Below, piece after piece: positions 1-8,726 of a stretch of 64,000 nt of DNA. The position numbers were made by a program, and so were the translations under genes. Below the pieces are notes generated by a model. That model was not told where the DNA came from and searched no databases. It saw only the letters and a program-made list of their open reading frames with translations. Position 1 is the stretch's first letter. Each line of letters opens with the position of its first letter. The DNA is from Syntrophobacter fumaroxidans MPOB. GTDB lineage: Bacteria; Desulfobacterota; Syntrophobacteria; Syntrophobacterales; Syntrophobacteraceae. The stretch spans positions 62,001 through 126,000 of the forward strand of contig NC_008554.1 in assembly GCF_000014965.1 (NCBI RefSeq), written 5' to 3'.

Positions 1-2
1 AT

Positions 3-605
3 CCGCACCGTCCCGGTCATGAGCTTCTCTACTACCCGGGCGAAACCAACCTGATCATGGCCGATGTGGCCATCATCAACAAAGTGGATACGGCACTTCC
101 CGAAAACATCGAGTCCGTGCGGGAAAATATCGGGAAATTTGCCCCCCGCGCGGAGATCATCCTGGCCGAGTCTCCGGTGACGGTGTCCGATCCCCGGCGG
201 GTGCGCGGCAGCAGGGTCCTGGCGGTGGAAGACGGTCCCACGCTCACCCACGGCGGGATGCCGTTCGGGGCGGCAACCATAGCGGCCCGCAAGTACGGCG
301 CCGCCGAGATCGTCGATCCTCATCCTTATGCCGTGGGAACCATTCGTGAAGCCCTGTTGCAGTATCCGCACATCGGCGCCGAGCTCCCCGCGATGGGGTA
401 CGGCGAACGCCAGATGCGGGACCTCGAAGCCACCATCAATGCCGTGGATTGCGATCTCGTCCTGGCGTCGACTCCCGTCGACCTGAGCGGTCTTCTGTCC
501 ATGAACAAGCCGACGTTGCGCGTTCGTTATGAATACAAGGATCATGGTCGCCCGGGGCTGGAAGAAGTGCTGACGCGCAGGCTGGTCGAATCGGGCATCC
601 TCTGA
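3..605 (+). CDS. Cyclic 2,3-diphosphoglycerate synthetase-like GTPase (C-terminal part, 5' end outside window)
   Basis: The reading frame is open from the first bases of the window, so the N-terminus and P-loop lie upstream. Visible parts include a PRHPGHE-like start followed by a YYPGETNLIMAD stretch, then an NKVD that resembles the G4 base-recognition motif of GTPases. The C-terminal half has the DPHPYAVGTI and MGYGERQMRDLE blocks typical of proteins annotated as cyclic 2,3-diphosphoglycerate synthetases. In bacteria these are often found beside carbamate kinase or carbamoyltransferases, and carbamate kinase follows here after 111 bp on the same strand. The true substrate in bacteria is unclear; a role in carbamoyl-phosphate or amino-acid catabolism is inferred from context. 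Confidence 0.75.
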   Translation, partial: PHRPGHELLYYPGETNLIMADVAIINKVDTALPENIESVRENIGKFAPRAEIILAESPVTVSDPRRVRGSRVLAVEDGPTLTHGGMPFGAATIAARKYGAAEIVDPHPYAVGTIREALLQYPHIGAELPAMGYGERQMRDLEATINAVDCDLVLASTPVDLSGLLSMNKPTLRVRYEYKDHGRPGLEEVLTRRLVESGIL

Positions 606-716
606 TGGTCCGCCGCGCGTTGCCTGTTCCATGCAGGGCGCGGTCCGCGGTCGATTCCGCCGGACCTTTCACGCCTTGATGCCCCGCAACCGTGTGATGT
701 TCCGGGAGTCGCGAGC

Positions 717-1652
717 ATGGCTGTAAGGAAACCCATCCTTTTGGTCGCCCTGGGCGGCAATGCGCTCATTCGCAAGGGACAGCAGGGCACGATCCCCGAA
801 CAGCTGGAGAACCTGCGCGTTCCGCTGCGACAGATCGCGCGGCTGGCGGAAGCGCACCGGATTATCATCACGCACGGCAACGGCCCCCAGGTCGGGAATC
901 TGTTGCTGCAGCAGGAATGCTGTTCCGAGGTTCCGAGGCTGCCTCTCGAAATCCTCGTGGCCCAGACGCAGGGCCAGATCGGCTACATGATTGAATCCAC
1001 TCTGGACAGCGAGCTCATGAGCCTCGGCGTCGACAAGGAACACTACATTGTGAGTGTCCTCAGCTACGTTGTGGTGAATGAAGACGACCCGGCCTTCCTG
1101 CATCCTTCGAAACCCATCGGCCCGGCCTTCAACGAAGCGGAGGCGGCCCGGCTTCCGTACCCGACGGTGAGAACCGACAAGGGGTACCGGCGGGTGGTTG
1201 CGTCCCCGAAACCGGTCACTATCGTGGAAAAAAGGGAAATCAAGCGGTTGATCGATCTGGGCTTTATCGTCATTTCCTGCGGCGGCGGGGGCATTCCGGT
1301 GATCCGGGACAGCCGGACTTTTCACGGCGTGGACGCCGTGATCGACAAGGACCTGGCGAGTGCGCGGCTGGCGGGGGAGATCGGCGTGGACATCTTTCTT
1401 ATCGCCACGGACGTGGAAGGCGTGGCGCTGCATTACGAACAGGAGACGCGCCGGAGCTGGCTGCGCAGCGTGAGTGTCGGCGATGCCGGCCGGTTCCTCG
1501 AGGAAGGACATTTCCCGCCGGGATCCATGGGACCGAAAGTGGAGGCGTGCATCGAATTCATGAAACACGGGGGAACACGCGCCGTAATCGCTTCCATCGA
1601 GCGGATCGAGGCCGCCGTCCAAGGCGCGGCCGGCACGGAATTCGCTCCGTGA
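717..1652 (+). CDS. arcC: Carbamate kinase
   Basis: Carbamate kinase interconverts carbamoyl phosphate plus ADP with carbamate plus ATP, the ATP-yielding last step of arginine deiminase, agmatine or purine/allantoin fermentation. The 311-residue length is normal for the family. The phosphate-binding GGNALIR lies at residues 13-19 and a VIDKDLA block near 208-214, as expected for the amino-acid kinase fold. The ATG is preceded by GGAG at 8 bp spacing. It follows the GTPase-like gene on the same strand and converges with an ornithine cyclodeaminase-like gene. No arginine deiminase gene is visible; the ornithine carbamoyltransferase at 15970-16908 lies in a biosynthetic operon, so the carbamoyl-phosphate source must be elsewhere or use that enzyme in reverse. 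Confidence 0.93.
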   Translation: MAVRKPILLVALGGNALIRKGQQGTIPEQLENLRVPLRQIARLAEAHRIIITHGNGPQVGNLLLQQECCSEVPRLPLEILVAQTQGQIGYMIESTLDSELMSLGVDKEHYIVSVLSYVVVNEDDPAFLHPSKPIGPAFNEAEAARLPYPTVRTDKGYRRVVASPKPVTIVEKREIKRLIDLGFIVISCGGGGIPVIRDSRTFHGVDAVIDKDLASARLAGEIGVDIFLIATDVEGVALHYEQETRRSWLRSVSVGDAGRFLEEGHFPPGSMGPKVEACIEFMKHGGTRAVIASIERIEAAVQGAAGTEFAP

Positions 1653-1698
1653 AGAACGGCCTGCCGAGTCCGTGTGCGCGAGGCCGTCGTTAGCGGCA

Positions 1699-2796
1699 TT
1701 ATTTTCCGAGCAGTCCGCGCTCCAGGTTGACCACAAAATCCTGCGCATTGGTGAGTATTGACCTGGCGGTCAGCGAGCCCCGGTCGGCGAGCTTGTTGGC
1801 GGCGAATTCCGACATATCCACGGTGTAAAAGTACACGGGCCGGACCGAGTCGTCCGGCATGACCCTGTAGGCCGGGATCATGTTGCCCGTGGCGATGGAA
1901 TGCAGTTGGGTCGCCATGGCGATAACCGTGGTGGCGCGCCGGGCCAGATCGCGCATTCGGTCCTGGGCGGCGTACACATTGGCAATCACTTCCGGCAGAG
2001 GACCGTCATCCCGGATGGAACCCGCCAGCACGTACGGCACTCCCGCCCTGGTCACCGCATCCATGATGCCGCCGCTCACCATTCCGATGCGGATCGCCGC
2101 TTCGATCGATCCCAGTTCCCTGATCCTGTTGATGGCGTCCAGGTGCTTGTAGTGGCCGAGAGGGACGTGGCGTTTGGTGTAGAGGTCCTGCCCGAGGGCC
2201 GTGTTGAAAAGGGCGCCCTCGATATCGTGAGCGGCCAGGGCGTTTCCCGCCAGCAAGCCGTCCACATAGCCGTTGCGGACCAGCAGGGTGAAGGCGTTCC
2301 TGGCGTCCCGGTCGAAGGAAACGGCCGGCCCGAGGACCCACAGAATGAAGCCGTGGTTGCGCTCATGGTCGAGAAGTCCGTAGAGCTCATCGTAGTCCGC
2401 GGAAAATGCCGTCTCCCTGGAAACCTGGGTCCGGAAGGCGAACTTGTCGGAAAGTGTGTCGGGTTGCCCGAACGCTCCCGAATGGACGAAAATCCCATCT
2501 TCGCAGTTTTCCCGCCGACCGATCGCAACCAACTCCCCGGCCGCGATGTGCCTGAATTCCTTCACGGTCAGCGAGCCGTCGCTTTGCAGCACGACCACGC
2601 AGTCCATACGGGATTCCCGGGGAAGGCGCCAGTCTCCCGGCGCGACTTGAAAGTACTCGGGATAGATGGATGTGGCGTGATAGTCCCCGGGGGCGACACC
2701 GGCCTTGGGGGCGGCCTCAAACCTGGCTGCGGGAGCCGACTTGAACGGCTCCGCCGTGAAATCGGGGGTGCGGTATTCCGGAAGTATGAATGCCAT
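1699..2796 (-). CDS. LOR/SDH-domain (TIGR00300-type) ornithine cyclodeaminase
   Basis: The 365-residue protein resembles the TIGR00300 / LOR-SDH family. Members of this family, and the C-terminal domain of cyanobacterial arginine dihydrolase (AgrE/ArgZ), have been shown to be an alternative NAD-dependent ornithine cyclodeaminase that converts ornithine to proline plus ammonia; they are unrelated to the mu-crystallin-type Ocd. Visible blocks include a VSGGIMDAVTRAG stretch and the LAGSIRDDGPLP segment near residues 253-264, which I read as part of the nucleotide/substrate site. There is no N-terminal arginine dihydrolase domain, so this is the stand-alone form. It is convergent with carbamate kinase, with a 46-bp gap. 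The function is by family; it is not proven for this protein. Confidence 0.8.
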   Translation of the reverse strand: MAFILPEYRTPDFTAEPFKSAPAARFEAAPKAGVAPGDYHATSIYPEYFQVAPGDWRLPRESRMDCVVVLQSDGSLTVKEFRHIAAGELVAIGRRENCEDGIFVHSGAFGQPDTLSDKFAFRTQVSRETAFSADYDELYGLLDHERNHGFILWVLGPAVSFDRDARNAFTLLVRNGYVDGLLAGNALAAHDIEGALFNTALGQDLYTKRHVPLGHYKHLDAINRIRELGSIEAAIRIGMVSGGIMDAVTRAGVPYVLAGSIRDDGPLPEVIANVYAAQDRMRDLARRATTVIAMATQLHSIATGNMIPAYRVMPDDSVRPVYFYTVDMSEFAANKLADRGSLTARSILTNAQDFVVNLERGLLGK

Positions 2797-2810
2797 TGCC
2801 GTTCAATCTT

Positions 2811-3401
2811 TCATTCCTTGGACTGACTGCGACGCTTTGCTTCCCGGTAAAAATGAGAGAAGTAATCCATCGCGGACCAGTAACCGAGAACGACGGAAAC
2901 CCAAAGGAAAAACAGCCCCGCATAGTCCAGCATCCAGTCGATTCGCGGAACGGAAGGCAGGAGAAAGATCAGCGCGATGGTTTGAGACACCATCTTGTTC
3001 TTCCCCATGCGACTCGCGTTCAGGATGAGGCCGTGGCCGGCGGCAATGGACCTCAGTCCCGTGATGATGAGCTCTCGTCCGATAATGAGAAAAACGAGCC
3101 AGGCCTGAACCTTGCCCAGCGGGATAAGCATGATCAGCACGGCGGAGGTGAGCAGTTTGTCCGCGAGAGGGTCCAGGAGCTTGCCGACGGAAGTCACGAG
3201 ATTGCGGCGGCGTGCCAGAATGCCGTCCAGATAGTCGGTTATCGAGGCAAGCACGTAAAGCAGGAAAGCCAGGTTCGAGGAATTCATGGACGCCGGGGGG
3301 GTGAGCAGAACCACTATGACCGGTATCGTGGCCATCCTGATGTAGGTCAGGATATTGGGCAGATTGGTGAGGCTCTGACGTGAAAGATCACTTCTGTTCA
3401 T
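2811..3401 (-). CDS. pgsA: CDP-diacylglycerol-glycerol-3-phosphate 3-phosphatidyltransferase
   Basis: This integral membrane enzyme makes phosphatidylglycerol phosphate from CDP-diacylglycerol and glycerol-3-phosphate. The full CDP-alcohol phosphotransferase signature DG(X)2AR(X)8G(X)3D(X)3D is present at residues 59-81, with D59, G60, A63, R64, G73, D77 and D81 all intact. Hydrophobic segments flank it, as expected for a six-helix protein. I chose the ATG at 3401 (196 residues), which starts right before LPNILTYIR, the usual N-terminus; the frame stays open further upstream, but that extension is basic, Pro-rich and unlike the family. The gene ends 15 bp upstream of the ornithine cyclodeaminase start on the same strand. 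Confidence 0.92.
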   Translation of the reverse strand: MNRSDLSRQSLTNLPNILTYIRMATIPVIVVLLTPPASMNSSNLAFLLYVLASITDYLDGILARRRNLVTSVGKLLDPLADKLLTSAVLIMLIPLGKVQAWLVFLIIGRELIITGLRSIAAGHGLILNASRMGKNKMVSQTIALIFLLPSVPRIDWMLDYAGLFFLWVSVVLGYWSAMDYFSHFYREAKRRSQSKE

Positions 3402-4159
3402 CGCGGTCGCCGAGTTCTTCTTCACCGAGAATATTGTCTTCACCACATTCGGCACGCAGGCCGTCAACGCTCCGCGGACGGGAAGAAAAGGATGGCGAAG
3501 CGTTTCCGGCTTCCAACGCCTGCTCTGAAGGCCTATCCCTGGAGGCGCGGGTGACGCGGTTCGAGCCGGTGTGAGCGCTGCGGACACAACACCGGAGACC
3601 TCCGGCCCAGCTTCCCTCCGTTTCAGCCATTCCGAGGGAATGACACCAGGTTATCTTGAAAATAGACTTCCGAGGGAGTCTGTTTTCATGTTTTGCGGGT
3701 GACCCCGGCGCCATGAGCAATTGGCGGTCAAGATGGATGCATTGGGCGGGAGGGCATCAAGCCCTCCTTTACGTCTGGCCGGCACATCGGTCCGCAGGGG
3801 CGGGAATTTCCCCCACCCGCGTCACCGCCCGATGGGCAAGCGTTATGCAATCTTGAACGCACCTCGGTATAAGATGAGCTTGACGGCTTCCGATGTGGTG
3901 CCCGATTCGGTCCTCCCATCAAAGGCCGATAAGCCTGCTTGCGACGTTATGGATAGGCGTCGAGCTGAAAACCGTTCCACTCATGCCGTCTCTCATCCGT
4001 TCGGAGCGATCGGTTCCTCTCTCCCCGTCTTTACCACGAGGAGGGAACGGCGGCAAGGGTGCCCGTAACCTGCCCGTTTCGCTCAGGTCATGGATTCCCT
4101 TGATCCCGGTCAGGGAACGGAACACGGCGTGCCCGTGTGAAATGAAAAAACTGCCGGGA
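3402..4159. other. Intergenic stretch without a recognised gene
   Basis: About 750 bp lie between the transglycosylase and pgsA. I see no open frame with a ribosome-binding site or a family signature. Two small hairpins are present: GGAGGGC / GCCCTCC at 3749-3767 followed by TTTA, and AGACT / AGTCT at 3664-3681 followed by GTTTT. A six-bp perfect stem, ACACGG / CCGTGT, lies at 4122-4138 just downstream of the transglycosylase stop. Any of them could be weak terminators, but none has both a long stem and a long T tract on the right strand. Confidence 0.4.
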
Positions 4160-4795
4160 TCATTGTCTATAGCGGGAATAGTAATCCATCACACGCTGTA
4201 CGTAAACCTGCGTTTCATCGAAGGGTGGAATTCCCTTGTACTTCTCGACATTTTCGGGACCGGCATTGTAGGCGGCGACAGCCAGGGGGATGTTGTTGAA
4301 CCGCTCGATGAGCATTTTGAGGTAGCGGGCTCCCCCGTCGATGTTCTCGCCGGGATCGAAGGGGTTGAGCACTCCCAGATCCCTGGATGTGCCGGGCATC
4401 AGCTGCATCAGGCCCATGGCACCCTTGGGGGAAACCGCCTGTGGATTGTACCCGGATTCGGCCCTGATCACGGCCCGCACGAGGTTGTAGTCCAGTCCGT
4501 GCCGCATGCAAACCATCCTGATCTGCGGGTCGAAGTAATTCTGATTCTTGGGGTTACAGGCGGAGTAGAACGTACGGTGCGGAAAATACTTGACGAAGTT
4601 CGCCTGCGTAACCGGAGGCAGGGTCAGCGATTTGGCCTCCGGTTGCACGGGCGTATTGGTAAAGTGGATCACGCCGTCCTTGTCCACGTACTTGTAAATG
4701 TCCGCCCGCGCATGAGATTGAAAGAGAAGCAACAGGCAAATCATACCCCAGGCGGTTGCTATGGAGGCCACACCTAGTCTTGTCGGATGCTTCAT
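4160..4795 (-). CDS. Lytic murein transglycosylase (SLT domain) with N-terminal DUF4124-like segment
   Basis: The protein is predicted to be secreted and to cleave peptidoglycan between N-acetylmuramic acid and N-acetylglucosamine, forming 1,6-anhydro ends. Residues 1-31 form a signal peptide ending Ala-Arg-Ala. A short DUF4124-like segment ([16 protein letters not shown]) follows, and then a C-terminal Slt70-like catalytic domain. The catalytic glutamate is E113 in [11 protein letters not shown], followed by the [10 protein letters not shown] block and the AAYNAGP motif. The 211-residue size is normal for stand-alone SLT proteins. It lies alone between the transaldolase-like gene and a 750-bp gap. 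Confidence 0.9.
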   Translation of the reverse strand: MKHPTRLGVASIATAWGMICLLLLFQSHARADIYKYVDKDGVIHFTNTPVQPEAKSLTLPPVTQANFVKYFPHRTFYSACNPKNQNYFDPQIRMVCMRHGLDYNLVRAVIRAESGYNPQAVSPKGAMGLMQLMPGTSRDLGVLNPFDPGENIDGGARYLKMLIERFNNIPLAVAAYNAGPENVEKYKGIPPFDETQVYVQRVMDYYSRYRQ

Positions 4796-4964
4796 GATCT
4801 TACCTCACGATCTGTTACTGTTACCGGGTGCCGCAAAGCGTGTCGAACAATCCGCCCCGAATGTCGCGCCTGCGAAGGCCGGGGTTCGGGAAGTCCCGGG
4901 AAACCCGGATTCGCGCCTTCGCGCGCACGAAGAAGAGGGTTCCCCGGACTTTTTCCATATGCTC

Positions 4965-5630
4965 CTAGACCCTCTGTTTCTCAACCTTTTCCCAATCCTT
5001 CAGAAATCGCTCCACTCCCAGATCCGTCAGAGGATGATGAGCGAGTTGGTCGATCACCTTGAACGGGATTGTGGCAATGTCCGCCCCGAGCTTGGCCGCC
5101 GCAAGCACGTGCAGCGGGTTGCGCACGCTGGCGACGATGATCTCGGTCTCAAAAAGATAGTTGGAAAAGATTTCGAGAATCTCTTCCACCAGGTTCATGC
5201 CGTCCGCGGAGATGTCGTCCAGGCGCCCGACGAACGGGCTGATGTAAGTTGCACCGGCCTTGGCGGCCATCAAGGCCTGCAGAGGTGAAAACACCAGGGT
5301 GACGTTGGTCTTGATGCCTTCTTCGGAAAGCTGCCGAACAGCCTTGAGGCCGTCTATGGTCATTGGAATCTTGACCACGACATGAGGATCGATGGCGGCC
5401 AAAGACCGGGCCTCCACGATCATCTTTTCGGCATCGGTGCTTACGGCCTCCGCGCTGACCGGGGCCTGGATCAGTTCGCAGATGGTCTTGATATGCCGTA
5501 TGAAGTCCTCACGATTTGCGATGCCTTCTTTGGCAATGAGGCTCGGATTGGTGGTCACGCCATCCAGAATCCCCAAGCTGTGCGCTTCCTTGATTTCGTC
5601 CAGATTGGCGGTATCGATGAAAAACTTCAT
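4965..5630 (-). CDS. Transaldolase / fructose-6-phosphate aldolase-like protein
   Basis: This cytoplasmic Schiff-base aldolase belongs to the short transaldolase subfamily (TalC/Fsa, about 215-220 residues; 221 here). The N-terminus [13 protein letters not shown] and the VTTNPSL block are diagnostic, and the Schiff-base lysine is K87 in VVVKIPMT. In anaerobes such proteins act either as transaldolase in the non-oxidative pentose phosphate pathway or as fructose-6-phosphate aldolase; sequence alone does not decide this. The start at 5630 has AGGAG seven bases upstream. It follows the small YHS protein by 21 bp and may be co-transcribed with folK and dapL upstream. Confidence 0.9.
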   Translation of the reverse strand: MKFFIDTANLDEIKEAHSLGILDGVTTNPSLIAKEGIANREDFIRHIKTICELIQAPVSAEAVSTDAEKMIVEARSLAAIDPHVVVKIPMTIDGLKAVRQLSEEGIKTNVTLVFSPLQALMAAKAGATYISPFVGRLDDISADGMNLVEEILEIFSNYLFETEIIVASVRNPLHVLAAAKLGADIATIPFKVIDQLAHHPLTDLGVERFLKDWEKVEKQRV

Positions 5631-5651
5631 TCCGATTCTCCTGTTCCACAT

Positions 5652-5909
5652 CTACCCGGAACGGTGTTTTTCCAGGTATTTGCCGCGGCAGGTTTCACTG
5701 CAGAAGTACACGGTCTGCCCGTCGATTCTGGCTTCCACGCCCTGTTGCCTGGCAAAATAGGTGCCGCACTGAGGGTCCTGAACGAGCTCCGTGGCGTCGT
5801 TCTCGGCACTGTCGTTCCGGTTCATTTTTCCGGCAAGCAAATGAAAATAGCGCTTTGCCAACAGATAGCCCACAAAAATGAGTGTTGCAATAATAATGAA
5901 TCGGCCCAT
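5652..5909 (-). CDS. Small membrane-anchored YHS/TRASH-type metal-binding protein
   Basis: The 85-residue protein has one N-terminal membrane helix (residues about 4-18), a short linker, and a C-terminal cysteine-rich module. Its pattern is QDPQCGTYF followed about 20 residues later by YFCSETCRGKYLE, which resembles the YHS/TRASH zinc-finger family implicated in binding or sensing metals. It corresponds to the PP0621-type small proteins found near folate or peptidoglycan genes in many proteobacteria. The function is unknown. It lies between folK (13 bp upstream) and the transaldolase-like gene. Confidence 0.75.
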   Translation of the reverse strand: MGRFIIIATLIFVGYLLAKRYFHLLAGKMNRNDSAENDATELVQDPQCGTYFARQQGVEARIDGQTVYFCSETCRGKYLEKHRSG

Positions 5910-5922
5910 GTATTCATTCCAA

Positions 5923-6417
5923 TTATTCCAATCGCCATATTTCCCGGTCGGTCGCGGCGCCGGACAATCGCTTCAACAGGTCCTCGGCGGTCATCCGCAG
6001 CTCCGGGTGAACCCACTTCGGGGCAATCTCGGCAAGAGGAACCAGCACGAACAGGCGTTCATGCAGCCCGGGGTGGGGTATCCGCAGATTGGGCAACGAT
6101 ACGATTCGGTCGCCGAACGCCAGCAGATCGAGATCCAGAGTCCGCGGGCCCCATCTCACATCGCGTTTTCTGCCAAACTGCTCTTCAATCTCCATCAGGA
6201 CCGCCAGCAGCGCTTCCGGCTCGAGTCTGCTCCGGCACTGGACAGCCGCGTTGATGAACCATTCCTGCACGATCGGTCCCAAAGGCTTGGTCCGGTAGAG
6301 CGAGGAGACCTTTTGGACGTCGATTTCCCTGCGCTGCCTCAAGGCTTCGATGGCCCCCAGGCAGATGCCCCGTGCATCGCCCAGATTGCCGCCGATGCCG
6401 ATGAAGACCGTCTCCAT
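5923..6417 (-). CDS. folK: 2-amino-4-hydroxy-6-hydroxymethyldihydropteridine pyrophosphokinase
   Basis: FolK transfers pyrophosphate from ATP to 6-hydroxymethyl-7,8-dihydropterin in folate synthesis. The signature PRTLDLDLL lies at residues 91-99, with the magnesium-binding aspartates D95 and D97; the N-terminal GIGGNLGD block (7-14) is typical. The ATG at 6417 gives 164 residues and aligns with the normal METVFIGIG-like start; in-frame sequence upstream is not family-like. It lies 42 bp downstream of dapL on the same strand, which suggests readthrough from the lysine operon. folP and folB are not visible. Confidence 0.93.
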   Translation of the reverse strand: METVFIGIGGNLGDARGICLGAIEALRQRREIDVQKVSSLYRTKPLGPIVQEWFINAAVQCRSRLEPEALLAVLMEIEEQFGRKRDVRWGPRTLDLDLLAFGDRIVSLPNLRIPHPGLHERLFVLVPLAEIAPKWVHPELRMTAEDLLKRLSGAATDREIWRLE

Positions 6418-6459
6418 TCGTTCACACAAGTCCGGGGCGCCGTCCATGCGGGACCGCGC

Positions 6460-7626
6460 TCAAAAAGACAACTTCCGCATCCGTTCGACCGCTTCCCGGA
6501 CCCGCTCTTTGTCCACCGTGAGCGCCATGCGGATGTATCCTTCACCCGGCGCCCCGAAGCCGCTTCCGGGCGTCGCCACGATGCCCGCTTCTCTCAACAG
6601 CAGGGACGAAAAATCCTTGGACGAATAGCCCGGAGGCGTCGGACACCAGACATAGAAAGTCGCCCTGGGCACCTCGGGATGCAACCCGATGCGTTTCAGG
6701 CCTTCGATGAGGATGTCCAGGCGTTCCTTGTAAATCCGCTGCATTTCGACGACGCAGCCCTGGTCGCCTTCGAGTGCCGTGATGCCGGCCCACTGGACGG
6801 CGTTGAACGCCCCGGAATCGATGTTGCTCTTCACCTGGCCGAGTCCCGCCAGGATGTCCGCGTTCCCGACCGCAAATCCCAGCCTCCAGCCGGTCATGTT
6901 ATAGGTCTTTGAAAGGGAATGGAATTCGACGCCGACTTCTCCGGCGCCGGGGAGCTCCAGGAAACTCAGCGGCCGGTAGCCGCCGAAAGCCATTTCCGTA
7001 TAGGCGGCGTCATGGCACACAATCACGTCGTATTCGCGGGCAAACGCAATGACCTTTTCGAAGAAATCCCGCTCGGCGGTGGCCCCTGTAGGGTTGTTGG
7101 GATAATTGATAAACATGACTTTGGCCCGTCTGGCCACGTCCGCGGGGATGGAGTCCAGATCGGGCAGGAACCCGTTCTCCCGCACCAGGGGCATGAAGTA
7201 GGATTCTCCCCCGGCGAACATCGTCGCCACATGATAGACCGGATACGCCGGAGTGGGTACCAGGGCGAGATCCCCGGGATTGATCACCGCCAGCGGGAAG
7301 TGAGCGAGCCCTTCCTTGGAACCGATCAAGGTCAATACTTCGCTCAAGGGATCGAGCTCCACGCCGAACCGGCGCTTATACCACCCCGCGACGCTCACCT
7401 TGAAATCGTTCATGCCGGAGTAAGAAGGATATTGATGGGTGGACGGGTCTTCGGCGGCTGTCTTGAGCCTTGCGATAATGTGGTCGGGAGTCGGAAGGTC
7501 CGGATCCCCGACGCCCAGGTTGATGACGTCCACGCCCTTGGCTGTGAGCTCGGCTTTGAGCCGGTCGATTTCCTGGAAGAGGTAGGGGGGAAGGAGTTTC
7601 AACCGTTCCGCTTTGACGAATGCCAT
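6460..7626 (-). CDS. dapL: LL-diaminopimelate aminotransferase
   Basis: DapL converts L-2,3,4,5-tetrahydrodipicolinate directly to LL-2,6-diaminopimelate using glutamate and PLP, bypassing the succinyl or acetyl steps. The fold-type I aminotransferase motifs are clear: LGVGDPDLPTP near residues 37-47, YPNNPTG at 175-181, D206 and Y209, and the PLP lysine K240 in SLSKTYNMTG. The 388-residue length suits the shorter DapL class. The substrate assignment rests on context: dapA, dapB and dapF are adjacent, and no dapC, dapD or dapE is seen. The ATG at 7626 was chosen because the upstream extension is compositionally odd. Aspartate aminotransferase activity is the main alternative. Confidence 0.88.
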   Translation of the reverse strand: MAFVKAERLKLLPPYLFQEIDRLKAELTAKGVDVINLGVGDPDLPTPDHIIARLKTAAEDPSTHQYPSYSGMNDFKVSVAGWYKRRFGVELDPLSEVLTLIGSKEGLAHFPLAVINPGDLALVPTPAYPVYHVATMFAGGESYFMPLVRENGFLPDLDSIPADVARRAKVMFINYPNNPTGATAERDFFEKVIAFAREYDVIVCHDAAYTEMAFGGYRPLSFLELPGAGEVGVEFHSLSKTYNMTGWRLGFAVGNADILAGLGQVKSNIDSGAFNAVQWAGITALEGDQGCVVEMQRIYKERLDILIEGLKRIGLHPEVPRATFYVWCPTPPGYSSKDFSSLLLREAGIVATPGSGFGAPGEGYIRMALTVDKERVREAVERMRKLSF

Positions 7627-7889
7627 CTGTGCCTCCGCTGATTCAACTGCAACCTCGTGAGGGGACTCCCCGTTGCCGCCGCAAGTCAGGCCGGGCAGCC
7701 CACCCGGTGGTTCCCGCGTCATGCCCGGCGGGCGGGACGATCCGGTTCGACCGGAATCCGCACCTCCCGCCGGGCGGGGTCGGGATTGAGGTGGAGGAGA
7801 ACTCCCTCGGTATTAAATACAATCGGACAAGCGCTCAAAACCGTTGATGCGATTTTGCGGGGTAAGTCGGCGGATGCCGGCGTCGCACC

Positions 7890-8693
7890 TCACTTCATGC
7901 CCAAAACGTGGTCCATGCCGTAAAGCCCCGGGGGCTGACGGACTACCCACAGAGCGGCCCGGATGGCGCCCCTGGCGAAGTTGTCCCGGCTCTGAGCGCG
8001 GTGAACGATTTCGATCCTTTCACCCGAGCCGGCGAACATCACCGTGTGCTCCCCGACGATGTCACCGCCGCGAATGGTTTGGATGCCGATCTCATTGCCG
8101 GTCCGCTCCCCGATCAAGCCCCGGCGCGCATAGACACCGACTTCCTCAAGATTCCTGCCGAGCGCCCCCGCCGCCACCTGGGCCAACTTCAGGGCGGTCC
8201 CGCTCGGAGCGTCCTTCTTGAGCCGGTGATGGGCCTCGATGATCTCCACGTCGAAACTCTCACCCAGGAGCCGGGCCACGTCCCCCACCACCTTGAACAG
8301 AACGTTCACGCCCATACTCATGTTGGGGGAAATCACGCACGGCACTCTTCCGGCGAGTTTTTCGGCTTCCTCCAACTGTTCCCTGGCGAATCCCGTGGAC
8401 CCGATCACCATCGCTTTTCCCCTGGCGGACGCCTGCCTCAGGTGCTCAAGAGACGCGGCCGCAAGAGTGAAGTCGAGCACGACGTCGACGGTGTCGAGCA
8501 CTTGTGCGATGTGGCTTGTCACTTTCAGCCCGGTGGGCGAACCACCGATGATCTCGCTGATTTCCCTGTTCACGGCCTGATGGCCCGAATGTTCGAAACC
8601 ACCCGCCAGCTCGATGCCGTCCGTTTCACGGATCAACTGGGCGATTCTGGAGCCCATTCTGCCGGCTATCCCGGCAACCGCAGCGCGAACCAT
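7890..8693 (-). CDS. dapB: 4-hydroxy-tetrahydrodipicolinate reductase
   Basis: DapB reduces the DapA product to tetrahydrodipicolinate with NAD(P)H. The glycine-rich GIAGRMG nucleotide loop is at residues 8-14. The catalytic EAHHRLKKDAPSGTA block lies at 153-167, with H155/H156 and K160. The 267-residue length is standard. It lies 33 bp downstream of dapA. The 263 bp between dapB and dapL contain no gene I recognise; they are GC-rich with short inverted repeats such as CCGG-TTCGA-CCGG near 7750. Confidence 0.96.
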   Translation of the reverse strand: MVRAAVAGIAGRMGSRIAQLIRETDGIELAGGFEHSGHQAVNREISEIIGGSPTGLKVTSHIAQVLDTVDVVLDFTLAAASLEHLRQASARGKAMVIGSTGFAREQLEEAEKLAGRVPCVISPNMSMGVNVLFKVVGDVARLLGESFDVEIIEAHHRLKKDAPSGTALKLAQVAAGALGRNLEEVGVYARRGLIGERTGNEIGIQTIRGGDIVGEHTVMFAGSGERIEIVHRAQSRDNFARGAIRAALWVVRQPPGLYGMDHVLGMK

Positions 8694-8726
8694 TGCTTTC
8701 TCCTCCGCTCAACGCCGGGGCGCTCG

